Assembly: GCA_016286365.1 (NCBI GenBank) | Contig: JAEESN010000002.1 | Location: 124,001-188,000 of the forward strand | Source of the DNA: Treponema sp. | GTDB lineage: Bacteria; Spirochaetota; Spirochaetia; Treponematales; Treponemataceae | Reading direction: 5' to 3' | DNA: 64,000 nt | Part shown: in pieces, positions 1 to 8,873 of the stretch | Layout: each line of letters opens with the position of its first letter | How positions within the stretch are numbered: the first letter of the stretch is position 1 | The notes under the pieces: model-generated | The model's database searches: none | What the model saw: only the letters and a program-made list of their open reading frames with translations | Told to the model about the DNA's origin: nothing | Translations under genes and position numbers: made by a program

Positions 1-108
1 ATTGCTCTTGTTGCAGGTGTTGTTGCAGCATTCTTTGGGGCCGGGCTTTTACCTGTTGCAAGCATCTGTTGTGTTGTAGTTTTTATTGCAGAATTGTTTA
101 TAAAATAA
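1..108 (+). CDS. C-terminal end of a membrane protein (partial)
   Basis: The first 35 codons of the window read without interruption to a TAA at 106-108. The peptide is strongly hydrophobic, rich in Ala, Val, Ile and Cys, and has a Gly-Ala-Gly turn between two hydrophobic stretches, as in the last two membrane helices of an integral membrane protein. It ends in Phe-Ile-Lys. The gene starts outside the window, so the family cannot be fixed; a small permease or transporter subunit is the simplest reading. The S41 peptidase gene starts 15 bp downstream on the same strand, so the two may be co-transcribed. Confidence 0.6.
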   Translation: MALVAGVVAAFFGAGLLPVASICCVVVFIAELFIK

Positions 109-123
109 TCAGGGAATAGAAGT

Positions 124-1431
124 ATGAACAGAAAAAGACTTATTGTAATTCTTTCCGGAGTTCTTGTTTTTGTAACAGCTCTGGTTATTTCTTTTATGTG
201 TTATGTAAATGGTGTTTTTGGGGATGGCGGAAACGGTAATCCTGTTGTTGATATTCAAGAAATGCGTCCCTTAACAGAGATTTTATCTAAGGACCAGGTG
301 ATTGAAGACCGCGATAAACTGATAGAATATATTGAATCCGTTCATCCATATTTTGATTTAGAAGAAGATAAGTCTGAGTATGTCGAAGAAAAACTAAAAT
401 TCATGGCTTACTGCAGTAAAGAAATGACCGTTCAGCAGTTTTTTATGGCGTGTGCCAGTTTTGTAAATTTTTTTAAAGATGGCCACACAAGGATGATGTG
501 GAATCAGACGGTTTTCTTTTCTGCCGATTTTGATTATTCAGATAATAAATTATTTTATGGCGAAGAAAAAAGTCCTGTAAAAAAAATTGATGGAATTCCT
601 GTGGAAGAAATTTTTAATATGATTATAAATCTTCTTCCAATAGAAAACGAAATGACCCAGAAGCTTTATTTTGAAGAGTATTCAAAAAATCTGGAAATTT
701 TAAAGCTTTGCAGTTCTAATATTCCGGCAAATTATCTTACGGTTAGCCTGGAAAACGGACAGGAATTCAAAATCACAAAGATAAAGAATAATAATGCAGG
801 CTATGACAGAACAACGGTTTATGAAAAAGGCGATGTTGTAGTTGTTGATTTTAACCTTTGCCAGGATGATGAAATTTTTCAAAAAGCGTGTAAGGATTTA
901 GAAGAACGTATAAAAAAAGGATTTAAAAAGGTAATCATCGATATACGCGGAAATCCGGGTGGAAACTCTAATACCTGCGATAAATTACTCGAGATTCTTG
1001 GGATGAGGCCGCCGGAGTATTCTGTTTATGTAAGATATTCTCAAAAGGCTAAGCTTCAGAACGGATATAAAAAAGGTTCCGGAAATTATCACTACAAGGG
1101 TTCGGCAAAAAAAGCAAAACAGAATCCTGATATTCAGCTTTGTGTTTTAACTGATTGTCATACCTTTAGCTCGGCTACAATGCTTGCAGTTTATGTTCGC
1201 GACGGTAAACTTGGAAAAATAGTCGGGGAGCCTAGTGCAAATAATCCTTGTTCTTATGGTGATATAATTTATTACAGCCTTCCTAATTCAAAAATAAGCG
1301 GAACAATTTCGCACAAGCAGTTTATAAGGCCAGATGATTCTCTTAAAAAAGAACGCATGCTTGTTCCAGATGAACAGATAAAACCTGAATACGCTTTAGA
1401 CAGGGCATTATACATTCTTGGAAGTAATTAA
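124..1431 (+). CDS. S41-family (C-terminal-processing-like) peptidase, membrane anchored
   Basis: This 435-residue protein has a basic N-terminus and one hydrophobic segment (about residues 5-27) that should anchor or export it, placing the enzyme outside the inner membrane. The second half has S41 peptidase hallmarks: a strand leading into DIRGNPGG (residues 273-280) and a Thr-Phe-Ser-Ser-Ala-Thr segment near residues 347-352, where the family carries its catalytic Ser. I see no PDZ domain before the catalytic part, unlike classical CtpA, so it is closer to the tricorn-like or retinol-binding-protein-like S41 proteins. The substrate is unknown. A weak GGGA lies 8 nt before the ATG. The HAD gene follows after 9 bp and is probably co-transcribed. 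Confidence 0.8.
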   Translation: MNRKRLIVILSGVLVFVTALVISFMCYVNGVFGDGGNGNPVVDIQEMRPLTEILSKDQVIEDRDKLIEYIESVHPYFDLEEDKSEYVEEKLKFMAYCSKEMTVQQFFMACASFVNFFKDGHTRMMWNQTVFFSADFDYSDNKLFYGEEKSPVKKIDGIPVEEIFNMIINLLPIENEMTQKLYFEEYSKNLEILKLCSSNIPANYLTVSLENGQEFKITKIKNNNAGYDRTTVYEKGDVVVVDFNLCQDDEIFQKACKDLEERIKKGFKKVIIDIRGNPGGNSNTCDKLLEILGMRPPEYSVYVRYSQKAKLQNGYKKGSGNYHYKGSAKKAKQNPDIQLCVLTDCHTFSSATMLAVYVRDGKLGKIVGEPSANNPCSYGDIIYYSLPNSKISGTISHKQFIRPDDSLKKERMLVPDEQIKPEYALDRALYILGSN

Positions 1432-1440
1432 AGGGGAAAT

Positions 1441-2079
1441 ATGATTTTTGACAGCTTGATTTTAGACGTAGACGGAACAATCTGGAATACTACAGAGGTG
1501 GTAGCAAGGGCCTGGAACAGACAGATAAAAAAATATTTTCCGGAAGTTAAACCCGTCAATGCAGAAGTTTTAAAAACTCAGTTTGGAAAACCCATGAACA
1601 TAATTGCAGATAATCTTTTTCCATCTTTGACAGAAGAAGAAAAAGACCGCCTTATGGAATATTGCTGTAAAGCCGAGCAGGAAGAAATAGAAAATAATAA
1701 AGAAAACATAACTTTTCCGAACGTGTGCGAGACGATAATCAGTCTTAGTAAAAAAATCCCGATTTTTATTGTGAGTAACTGCCAGATCGGTTATATAGAA
1801 CTTGTGATGAAGAAAAACGGCATTGAAAAATATATTACTGATTATGAATGCTTTGGAAAAACAAGATTAAACAAGGACGAAAATATCTCTTTAGTTATAA
1901 AAAGAAATAACCTTCAGAAACCGGCCTATGTAGGAGATACCCAGGGTGATTATGAAGCCTGTAAAAAAGCGGGCGTTCCATTTATCTGGGCATCCTACGG
2001 TTTTGGTAAGCCGGATGACGAAGGTTATTTTGCAAAGATAGACGATTTTTCCAAGCTCGTTAGCTTAATCAAAGCTTAA
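1441..2079 (+). CDS. HAD-superfamily hydrolase, phosphoglycolate phosphatase-like
   Basis: This 212-residue cytoplasmic protein shows the haloacid dehalogenase motifs in order: motif I DVDGT with Asp9 and Asp11, motif II Ser in IVSNC, a conserved Lys region around GKTRLNK, and the acidic motif IV GDTQGDYEAC followed by a Gly-rich tail. The helical insertion between motifs I and II is the size of a C1 cap, as in Gph/PgmB-type phosphatases. The substrate is likely a small phosphorylated metabolite and cannot be read from sequence. AAAGGGG lies just before the ATG. The gene ends 6 bp from the convergent GH43 gene. Confidence 0.85.
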   Translation: MIFDSLILDVDGTIWNTTEVVARAWNRQIKKYFPEVKPVNAEVLKTQFGKPMNIIADNLFPSLTEEEKDRLMEYCCKAEQEEIENNKENITFPNVCETIISLSKKIPIFIVSNCQIGYIELVMKKNGIEKYITDYECFGKTRLNKDENISLVIKRNNLQKPAYVGDTQGDYEACKKAGVPFIWASYGFGKPDDEGYFAKIDDFSKLVSLIKA

Positions 2080-2085
2080 AAAAGT

Positions 2086-3534
2086 TTAATCGAAGGTGAA
2101 GGAATCAAATTCGGCGATAACGTCTTTTGAATCAGAAATAAATTCAAAATAAACGGCTCTTTTTCCGATTACTCCCGATGTAATTTCTGCTTTTGCAAGG
2201 TTCTGTCCTTTTTTTACCAGAACAGAGCCGATTATTTTTCCCTTATAATCATCTATGCGGACATTTACAGTAAGGTCTTCTTTTGCAGAAAGATTTAATG
2301 TTACTGTGGCTGGACTTTTTGTTCCAAACTGAAGGTAACGGAAGCCTGCTGTAATTCCGCTTGTGATGTCTACGATTGGTGCAGAAATAGAATCTTTTTT
2401 GTCGTAAACCGCTTTGATGTAAGCACCTCCTGCTCCACCGTTAGGACCGCCTTTTTTACCGCCAAAAAGATGGCATGCGTAACCTGCAGAGATTATCTTT
2501 CTTGCATCAAGGCCGTTTATGTGTGCACCCTGCGAAGTCATTTCTACAGGCTCTGACGAGACTGGTTCACCATCTTTGTATGTAATCTTTCCTATAAAGA
2601 GGCGGCCGTTTTTATCCATTGCAACATCAACAGGTTCGAGCATTGCCTGGCGTGAAAATTCATCTGTTCCGGTCTGGCGGTGATAGAATACGTACCACTG
2701 TCCTTCTACATTGATTATACTTCCGTGGTTATTTCCCCAGCGGTAACTCATAGATTTAGTTCCGTCTGCGTTTGGAAGGAGTTCTCCGCCATTTAAACTG
2801 ATGTCGCCTCCGGCTTTATAGCCTTCCAGAGGTTTGTCGCTGTATTTGTAAGAAAGAAATCCGTTACAGTCTTCGTATACTCCAAGCTGTGGCTGTTTTG
2901 TGTAATATCTTTTTGAATAGATGTACACATATTTTCCAAGGACTTTACGAGGAGAAGACGCTTCGAAGAATGCATCCTCAGGATCTTCCATATTGTCTTT
3001 TGGTGACCATGGTGCAATCGTGTGTTTGATTATGTTTTCTTTGATTGTTTCTTTTTTTAAGGTAACCATGTCGTCGTTTAATTCGGCACAGTACTGCTTG
3101 CAGAATCCCCAGTAAACATAAACACGTCCGTCATCGTCGACCAAAACGCCCGGGTCAAATCCGATTTCTGTTTTTACAGGATTTTTAAACGGTCCTGCAG
3201 GATTTTTACTTGTTGCGACAACAATGCACGAACCTTTTTTTTCTGCAGCGAACATGTAAAATGTATCTCCCTTCTGGACAACGTCCGGGGCATATAAAAC
3301 AGAACCATCAGTAGATTCATAACATACACCGTGGCATTTCCAGTCGGTTAAATCTTCTACAGGGGCGCTCCACACAACCTGATCTGTTCCGCAGTATTCA
3401 GTTTTTAATGTGTCGTGTGACCCGTAAACATATACGCGTTTTTTTCCCTTGTATTTGAATACGCGTGGTTCTCCGTCCGGAACATGTTCCCAAAGCGGCA
3501 TATAAGGATTAGCACCTTGTATATAATCTTTCAT
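2086..3534 (-). CDS. Glycoside hydrolase family 43 (beta-xylosidase / arabinofuranosidase type)
   Basis: The 482-residue protein begins with the GH43 signature: an early segment ending PDGEPRV, whose Asp20 fits the catalytic base. A second Asp follows in DPGVLVDDDG (the pKa-modulating position) and a Glu in FFEASSPR fits the general acid. After the five-bladed propeller, the C-terminal ~130 residues look like a beta-sandwich, carbohydrate-binding-like module. No signal peptide is present, so it probably acts in the cytoplasm on imported xylo- or arabino-oligosaccharides. I chose the ATG at 3534 over the in-frame ATG at 3546, because GGAG then lies 7 nt upstream and nothing resembling a ribosome site precedes the earlier codon. 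Whether xylosidase or arabinofuranosidase is not decidable here. Confidence 0.88.
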   Translation of the reverse strand: MKDYIQGANPYMPLWEHVPDGEPRVFKYKGKKRVYVYGSHDTLKTEYCGTDQVVWSAPVEDLTDWKCHGVCYESTDGSVLYAPDVVQKGDTFYMFAAEKKGSCIVVATSKNPAGPFKNPVKTEIGFDPGVLVDDDGRVYVYWGFCKQYCAELNDDMVTLKKETIKENIIKHTIAPWSPKDNMEDPEDAFFEASSPRKVLGKYVYIYSKRYYTKQPQLGVYEDCNGFLSYKYSDKPLEGYKAGGDISLNGGELLPNADGTKSMSYRWGNNHGSIINVEGQWYVFYHRQTGTDEFSRQAMLEPVDVAMDKNGRLFIGKITYKDGEPVSSEPVEMTSQGAHINGLDARKIISAGYACHLFGGKKGGPNGGAGGAYIKAVYDKKDSISAPIVDITSGITAGFRYLQFGTKSPATVTLNLSAKEDLTVNVRIDDYKGKIIGSVLVKKGQNLAKAEITSGVIGKRAVYFEFISDSKDVIAEFDSFTFD

Positions 3535-3576
3535 TTGTGACTCCATATAAGTTGGAATTAATTGGACAAAAATGCC

Positions 3577-3634
3577 TGATAAGTTATTGTACCATAGACG
3601 GCTTGCCCGTATGTCGGCTACGAATAACTTATCA
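3577..3634 (-). promoter_or_regulatory. Long inverted repeat in the GH43 leader
   Basis: TGATAAGTTATT (3577-3588) and AATAACTTATCA (3623-3634) are perfect 12-bp inverted repeats around a 34-nt centre that can fold a smaller hairpin (CATA-ga-CGG against CCG-TATG). The structure lies between the putative GH43 promoter and its start codon, so it would form in the 5' leader RNA. No U-tract follows, so it is not a plain terminator. It could also be a DNA operator. Confidence 0.55.
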
Positions 3635-3654
3635 TTATTTTATCTGTATCTATC

Positions 3655-3684
3655 ATAATACAATCAGGCTGCCAGGAATGTCAG
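3655..3684 (-). promoter_or_regulatory. Putative promoter of the GH43 gene
   Basis: On the minus strand CTGACA (3679-3684) and TATTAT (3655-3660) are separated by 18 bp. The predicted leader of about 110 nt would contain the long inverted repeat. No LacI-type palindrome is seen at this promoter. Confidence 0.4.
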
Positions 3685-3741
3685 AAAATCATAAAAAAAT
3701 ATAACAAATCTATAATATAAGTAAAAAATATTATGGATTAA

Positions 3742-3782
3742 TTGAAAAAAAGGGTTATACTTAATATGTTAAACGTTTAACA
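3742..3782 (+). promoter_or_regulatory. Esterase promoter with overlapping LacI-type operator
   Basis: TTGAAA (3742-3747), a 17-bp spacer and TATGTT (3765-3770) form a plausible promoter. Overlapping the -10 box is the perfect 16-bp palindrome TGTTAAACGTTTAACA (3767-3782), with the central CG typical of LacI/GalR-family operators. Its position would block RNA polymerase, so repression relieved by a sugar is likely. A 14/16 match lies at the GH51 promoter. The rest of the 3535-3851 gap holds the GH43 leader and promoter and AT-rich sequence. Confidence 0.65.
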
Positions 3783-3851
3783 ACACAAAAAGTTTCTTCA
3801 TCATCATTATCAAAAGTATAAAAAATCAAAGAAAGACAGTAAGAGGATTTT

Positions 3852-5498
3852 ATGGAAAACTTACCGGAATTCAGAGAGTTCAAAGGAGAAACACTCTGGT
3901 CTTATACTTTTAATACTTTTGAAGCAACAGTTTATGTTCCAAAGGCGCAAAGCACACTTTTATCTGATATTTTAAATTATGGATTTATTTCGCCATATCT
4001 TCTTGTTTTTGCAGAAAAAAAGATGAGCGATAACGAAATGGTAAGTTTTGCTGCAGAAAAAGGTTTTACAAAAATAGCCGGCGACTTTGCTTCGAGCGTT
4101 GTGTTTATAAATCCTGTAACATCGGACTGGAAAACAGCTTCGAAAGATATTTTTTCCGAAATCATCACAAATTCTAAAATTCATGAACTTTATATAAACG
4201 GCTGTGTAAAAAACTATAATCGCTTTGTAAATAAAATAGATGGATATTATATCCGCGGGGCAATCTTTAGAACTTTTGTTTATGGAAAAAACGAAGCGGC
4301 GGATTATATTGCCAGAAACTGTCTTGTTCATTTTGAAGGCGATGGCCTTTGGGGAAAATCAGATATTGCACCTGTTACATGCGTTTTAGAAAATCTTAGT
4401 GTTGTGCCAGAAATCCAGGCAGATGATATTCCTCTCATTTCTTATTCCAATTCCGAAGAGATCAATAAAGTAATCGCAGAAAAATGTAAGTATGCGCTTA
4501 TTAAAGATAAGGCAGATATCCCTTCTGATTATTATTCATTTGCACAGAAATTCAGAAGGATGACAGGTCTGCTTAACATAGACGAAAATCTTTATGAAGA
4601 CGGCCTTATCCGTGAACCTCATTTTGCAGAAGTCACAACATCACCGGATAATTTTGGAAAAGACAAAGGAACTAAAACTCATAAAATAGGATATTTTGCT
4701 TTTTATAACAAAGGGATTTTTGATAAGGGTAAAGTTCCTCTTGTGCTGGGCTTTCACGGTGGCGGCGACAGCTGTTTTTTCTTTAGCATAATGGCGGGAT
4801 GGGCAAGAATATGTCACAGGCATGATTTTCTTTTAGTCACAGTAGAAAATCATCTTGATTCAACAGCCACAGAAATGCAGGAATTGATAGAAATTCTTAA
4901 AAAACAATACCCGATAGACGAAAGCCGCATTTATGCAACAGGATTTTCGATGGGCGGAATAAAAACCTGGGATTTAATTCAGGAATATCCTTTGAGTATA
5001 GCAGCAGCCGCTCCAATGGATGCAACAGTGGACATTGGCGAAAATGTTTATTTTAGGAAAATAGAAAAAGAAGTGAATACGACAGAGCCGGTTCCGATTT
5101 TTTATGCCGGAGGAGAAATCACACCGTTACCGGAGCTTCCTTTCCAGGAGCAGAAGTGTTTAAACAGAATGGCTTACGCCCTTAAATTAAACGGAGCAAC
5201 CGCCGAATACAACGTAAAGCTCGAAGACAAGGACAACTGGAAGAATAAAATCTGGGGAATTGATGGAGATATCACTTATAAATCTTATGATAAATCTCGT
5301 GATGCAACTTTAACAATGCAGCTTTTTAAAAACCGTGATGGAAAAATTTATAATATTTTTGGAAGTATAAGCGGACAGGGACATGACTGCCGTGAACACA
5401 CCTGTGAACATGCATGGAGATTTATGAGCAGCTTTAGACGTGATGAAAACGGAAAAATTCAGGGTGGAGAAAATATCGAAAGCGAAATTTGTAAATAA
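3852..5498 (+). CDS. Alpha/beta-hydrolase esterase, CE1/feruloyl-acetyl-xylan-esterase-like
   Basis: The 548-residue protein has an N-terminal region of about 270 residues with no recognisable catalytic motif and a C-terminal alpha/beta-hydrolase domain. That domain contains the oxyanion-hole segment LGFHGGG, the nucleophile elbow GFSMGG (Ser366) and a late GHDCREHTCEHAW segment that offers the catalytic His. The arrangement matches LpqC/PHB-depolymerase-type and CE1 esterases, which remove feruloyl or acetyl groups from xylan. No signal peptide is seen. GAGGA precedes the ATG. The operator over its promoter and the many xylan genes nearby support a role in plant polysaccharide use; the actual ester substrate is inference. 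Confidence 0.75.
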   Translation: MENLPEFREFKGETLWSYTFNTFEATVYVPKAQSTLLSDILNYGFISPYLLVFAEKKMSDNEMVSFAAEKGFTKIAGDFASSVVFINPVTSDWKTASKDIFSEIITNSKIHELYINGCVKNYNRFVNKIDGYYIRGAIFRTFVYGKNEAADYIARNCLVHFEGDGLWGKSDIAPVTCVLENLSVVPEIQADDIPLISYSNSEEINKVIAEKCKYALIKDKADIPSDYYSFAQKFRRMTGLLNIDENLYEDGLIREPHFAEVTTSPDNFGKDKGTKTHKIGYFAFYNKGIFDKGKVPLVLGFHGGGDSCFFFSIMAGWARICHRHDFLLVTVENHLDSTATEMQELIEILKKQYPIDESRIYATGFSMGGIKTWDLIQEYPLSIAAAAPMDATVDIGENVYFRKIEKEVNTTEPVPIFYAGGEITPLPELPFQEQKCLNRMAYALKLNGATAEYNVKLEDKDNWKNKIWGIDGDITYKSYDKSRDATLTMQLFKNRDGKIYNIFGSISGQGHDCREHTCEHAWRFMSSFRRDENGKIQGGENIESEICK

Positions 5499-5520
5499 TC
5501 GATAATAGGTTATAATTATT

Positions 5521-6873
5521 ATGATGGATGAAGCAAAGAAAAATCAGCTTAGCAGGGAAGTTTTAAAGAAAACTAAAACCGGTTTATGGACCATAGAAAT
5601 GAAAGCTGATTCTCACCCCAGGATGTCCGGCGATGAGGTAATGGAACATTATCTTGGGCTTAAGGGAAAAAAATATACTCCGGAAGAATTTTATGATTTA
5701 TGGTATGCGAGTATAGATAAGTCTTATCATCCGGTTTTGGAAAAAGCAATCAACAAGATGAAGAAGGGAAAGCTTGTTGAACTTTTATACGTAAGTCACA
5801 CTTCTAAAAAAGAACCAAAAAATATCCGTGTAACAGGTAGACTCGACAAGAATTATACTCAGGGTATAAGAATAGAAGGAATCTATCAGAATGTTACGGA
5901 TTTAGTTCAGCTTCAGAAAAAAGTTGAGTTTAAAGAAGAAGAATTAGTAAGGGCAAAAAATAATATCGTCACTTATACAGGAATAATGCATGCGCTCTGC
6001 CACGATTACGAAAGCGTATATTATGTAAATATAGAAAACTTCAAATATAAGGAATATATAGGCAGTACGAATTTTGCAACGTTTAAACTTCAGCACGAGG
6101 GAGATGATTTTTTTGAAGATTCTATCGAAAATATTCCTAAAGTAGTTTATGTAAGCGACAGGGCAAAGGTTATAGAGTTTATGAAGAAAGAAACAATCCT
6201 GCCCGATTTAAAAGCCGGAAAAAATCTTTCTATCCGTTACAGGGTAGTGCTGAATAAACAGCCTATATTTTTTCAGATGAATGTTGTTCCGGCCCTCGAA
6301 AGAGATTTGAATCATTATATTTTTGCGATTCAGAATATAACAAGCCAGGTAGATAAGGAAAAAGAATATACAGAAAAGCTTAGAACTGCGGCAGAAATGG
6401 CCAATACCGATGGGCTTACCGGTGTAAAAAATCGTCTTGCATACGAAAAGGCAGAAGAAATCATGAATTCAGAAATTTCCGGCGGAGTTATGAATCCATT
6501 TTCTATCTGTGTATTCGATGTAAATAATTTAAAGAAGATGAACGACAAGCATGGGCACGAAGCGGGAGATCAGCTTTTGTGCGAAGCAAGTAAAATCATT
6601 TGTTCGTTCTTTAGTCACAGTCCGGTATACAGGATAGGTGGTGATGAATTTGCCGTAATCCTTATAGGGGCTGATTACTTTGACAGAAAAGCAATTCTTT
6701 CTGCTTTAAGAAAAAAGAGCGTAATCAATAATAAAAAAGCAGATGCAGTAGTAGTTGCAAGCGGCCTTGCTGATTATGATTTTAATAAGGATAAGCTTTT
6801 AAAAGATGTTTTTGCCCGCGCAGATAAAGATATGTATCAGAATAAAAAGAAATTAAAAGAAAGCGCAAAATAG
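5521..6873 (+). CDS. Diguanylate cyclase with N-terminal PAS-like sensor
   Basis: The 450-residue soluble protein has an N-terminal PAS-like region (about 1-135) ending in a GIYQNVTD segment, a coiled stretch, a second sensor-like region (about 150-275) and a C-terminal GGDEF domain (about 290-450). The active-site loop reads RIGGDEF with all signature residues, so it should make cyclic di-GMP from two GTP. No RxxD inhibitory site sits five residues before it. There is no Shine-Dalgarno sequence: TATAAT (5511-5516) is followed after 4 nt by ATGATG, so a leaderless message starting at the second ATG (5524) is likely. It stands between the esterase and the ABC operon. Confidence 0.85.
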   Translation: MMDEAKKNQLSREVLKKTKTGLWTIEMKADSHPRMSGDEVMEHYLGLKGKKYTPEEFYDLWYASIDKSYHPVLEKAINKMKKGKLVELLYVSHTSKKEPKNIRVTGRLDKNYTQGIRIEGIYQNVTDLVQLQKKVEFKEEELVRAKNNIVTYTGIMHALCHDYESVYYVNIENFKYKEYIGSTNFATFKLQHEGDDFFEDSIENIPKVVYVSDRAKVIEFMKKETILPDLKAGKNLSIRYRVVLNKQPIFFQMNVVPALERDLNHYIFAIQNITSQVDKEKEYTEKLRTAAEMANTDGLTGVKNRLAYEKAEEIMNSEISGGVMNPFSICVFDVNNLKKMNDKHGHEAGDQLLCEASKIICSFFSHSPVYRIGGDEFAVILIGADYFDRKAILSALRKKSVINNKKADAVVVASGLADYDFNKDKLLKDVFARADKDMYQNKKKLKESAK

Positions 6874-6888
6874 TGTATTATTTTAATC

Positions 6889-7560
6889 ATGATAGAAATT
6901 CAGAAAGTTTGTAAATCTTATGGAAAAAAAGAAGTATTGAAAGATTTTTCCATTAAAACCGAAAGCGGAAAGATAATCGGAATACTCGGACAAAACGGAT
7001 GTGGAAAATCAACTCTTTTATCTGTTCTGGCAGGAATTGTACCGTGTAAAGGCGGAAGTTTTTTATATAAATCTGTAAATCTTTTAAAAGACAAAAACGC
7101 TTCAAGAAAAATTATAGCCTATGTGCCGCAGGAATTATCATTAATAGAAGAACTTTCTGCCCGGGATAATCTTAATTTCTGGTATAAAAAAGATGAATTG
7201 GAAAAGTCTCTTTCATCAGGATTTTTAAAAAGCCTTGGAATAAATGAATTTTTAGACGTGCCTGTAAAAAAAATGTCGGGCGGGATGAAAAAAAGACTTT
7301 CGCTTGGCTGTGCAATCTACAATAATCCAGAAATTCTCTTGCTCGATGAACCAACCGCATCCCTTGATTTATTCTGTAAAGAAACAATTTATAAATATTT
7401 AAAAGAATTTACCGGGACAGGGGGGACAGCCCTCATTGCAACTCACGAAATTCAGGAAATTGAACTTTGCGATACCTGTTTTATCATTAAAGACGGGGCT
7501 TCGGTTGAATATAAAAAAGGTCGCAATGCTAAATCCATCTTAAAAGAAATCTGGGGATAA
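6889..7560 (+). CDS. ABC transporter ATP-binding protein
   Basis: This 223-residue protein is a compact ABC ATPase: Walker A GQNGCGKST, signature KKMSGGMKKRLS, Walker B ILLLDEPTASLD and a switch His in ATHEIQE. The subfamily is that of ABC-2 type exporters. It is followed by two permease genes, the first starting 2 bp after its stop, so the three form one exporter. A -10-like TATTAT (6876-6881) lies 7 nt before the ATG and no ribosome site is present, suggesting a leaderless first gene of the operon 6889-11625. The exported compound is unknown. Confidence 0.9.
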   Translation: MIEIQKVCKSYGKKEVLKDFSIKTESGKIIGILGQNGCGKSTLLSVLAGIVPCKGGSFLYKSVNLLKDKNASRKIIAYVPQELSLIEELSARDNLNFWYKKDELEKSLSSGFLKSLGINEFLDVPVKKMSGGMKKRLSLGCAIYNNPEILLLDEPTASLDLFCKETIYKYLKEFTGTGGTALIATHEIQEIELCDTCFIIKDGASVEYKKGRNAKSILKEIWG

Positions 7561-7562
7561 GC

Positions 7563-8873
7563 GTGTTTTCGTATTTTATACTTAATCTTAAAAGAATTAA
7601 AAAGATTTTCAAAAATGCAGTTTTAATTTCCCTCTGTTTTTGTTTTGTCATTATCACGGCGGGCTATCATATAATCAAAAAATCAAATCTGGCAGAAAAT
7701 AAAATCAGGTTTTCGGTCGGGGTAACCGGCTCTAAGAACAATAATCTTTTAAAGCTCGGAATGGTTTTTCTTAAAAACATGGATGATACACGCTATGTTC
7801 TTGATATCCGTGAATACCGTTCAGAAGAGGATGCAAAAAAAGCGCTCGAAAAAGATGAAATTTCTGCTTACGCTGTGATTCCTTCTGATTTTGTTGATTC
7901 ACTTTATTATCTTCAGAATGATTCTATTATTCAGTATTACGTAAAATCCGGGCTAAAAGGTATTTCTGGTGTTGTGATGGACGAAGTTGCTTCTCTTGCT
8001 TCCAGCGTGATTTTGTATACCGAAGGCGGCCTTTTTACGCTGATGGAATATATGGATAAAAACCATGTTTCTTACAGGATGCAGAATTCACATATCGCAG
8101 GTATTTTCGAAAACTACATTAAGCTTTTGATACGCCGTGGAAATATTTCCGAAGTTAAAGTGGCCGGTGGAAGACAGGGGATCTCGCTCTATGCATCCTT
8201 TCTTATTTCGCTGCTCCTTTTGTACATTCTTTTGCTTTCGTTCGTGAGCAATGGGTTTTATGCCGGGCCTGCGGATGGATTTTTTGTATTGCTGGCGCGG
8301 CGGGGGGCAGGCCCGGCAAAACAGGTTGCATCCGAGCTGTCCGCTGTTTTTCTCTTGAATCTGGCGCTCTATTTTATTTTTTCCCTTTTTCTTTTGTTCT
8401 TTTTTATAACAGGTATTTTTGACTTTCCGGAATTCGGCAATAATCCGGCCGCAGGTTTTTTTCTGTTTTCCATAAAAATGATTTTATGTGTTCTTCTGTT
8501 TACGGGCCTTCAGACCTTTGTTTACGAAGCAGTAAAAAATCCGGCATTAAAAATAATCATACTTTTTTTAGTCATATTCAGTTTTTCTTTTGTTTCGGGC
8601 TATTTTTATCCGGGCTCATTTTTACCTGGGGGAATAAGGCGTTTTGGAGAGGTTCTTCCAACGGGGACAGCCCTCTCGTATGCAGAAAATATTCTGGCGG
8701 GTGGGAAAGAAATGTACACCGCAGAAAGCATGCAGGCCGCAGAAGCAATGTCCCGCGTGGAAGCAATTACAGCTGCAATCCCCGGTGTTTTTATAATCAT
8801 CTATTTTCTTTTATTTACAGGCGGTGCAATCTTTTTAAGGCATCTTAAGATAAAAAAGGGAGCCGCTTCATGA
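7563..8873 (+). CDS. ABC-2 type transporter permease
   Basis: The 436-residue protein starts at GTG 2 bp after the ATPase gene. It has one N-terminal membrane segment, a large extracytoplasmic domain of about 170 residues and then five or six membrane segments in the C-terminal half. This is the ABC-2 permease topology of the YhgE/DrrB-like class. A short GC-rich patch at about 8250-8330 codes for the loop between two helices and stands out from the AT-rich surroundings. It should pair with the next permease as a heterodimer. Confidence 0.82.
   Translation: MFSYFILNLKRIKKIFKNAVLISLCFCFVIITAGYHIIKKSNLAENKIRFSVGVTGSKNNNLLKLGMVFLKNMDDTRYVLDIREYRSEEDAKKALEKDEISAYAVIPSDFVDSLYYLQNDSIIQYYVKSGLKGISGVVMDEVASLASSVILYTEGGLFTLMEYMDKNHVSYRMQNSHIAGIFENYIKLLIRRGNISEVKVAGGRQGISLYASFLISLLLLYILLLSFVSNGFYAGPADGFFVLLARRGAGPAKQVASELSAVFLLNLALYFIFSLFLLFFFITGIFDFPEFGNNPAAGFFLFSIKMILCVLLFTGLQTFVYEAVKNPALKIIILFLVIFSFSFVSGYFYPGSFLPGGIRRFGEVLPTGTALSYAENILAGGKEMYTAESMQAAEAMSRVEAITAAIPGVFIIIYFLLFTGGAIFLRHLKIKKGAAS

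Noticed and set aside
8486-8848. Extra frame inside the first ABC permease gene
   Set aside because: It lies wholly within a well-supported permease gene and has random composition.
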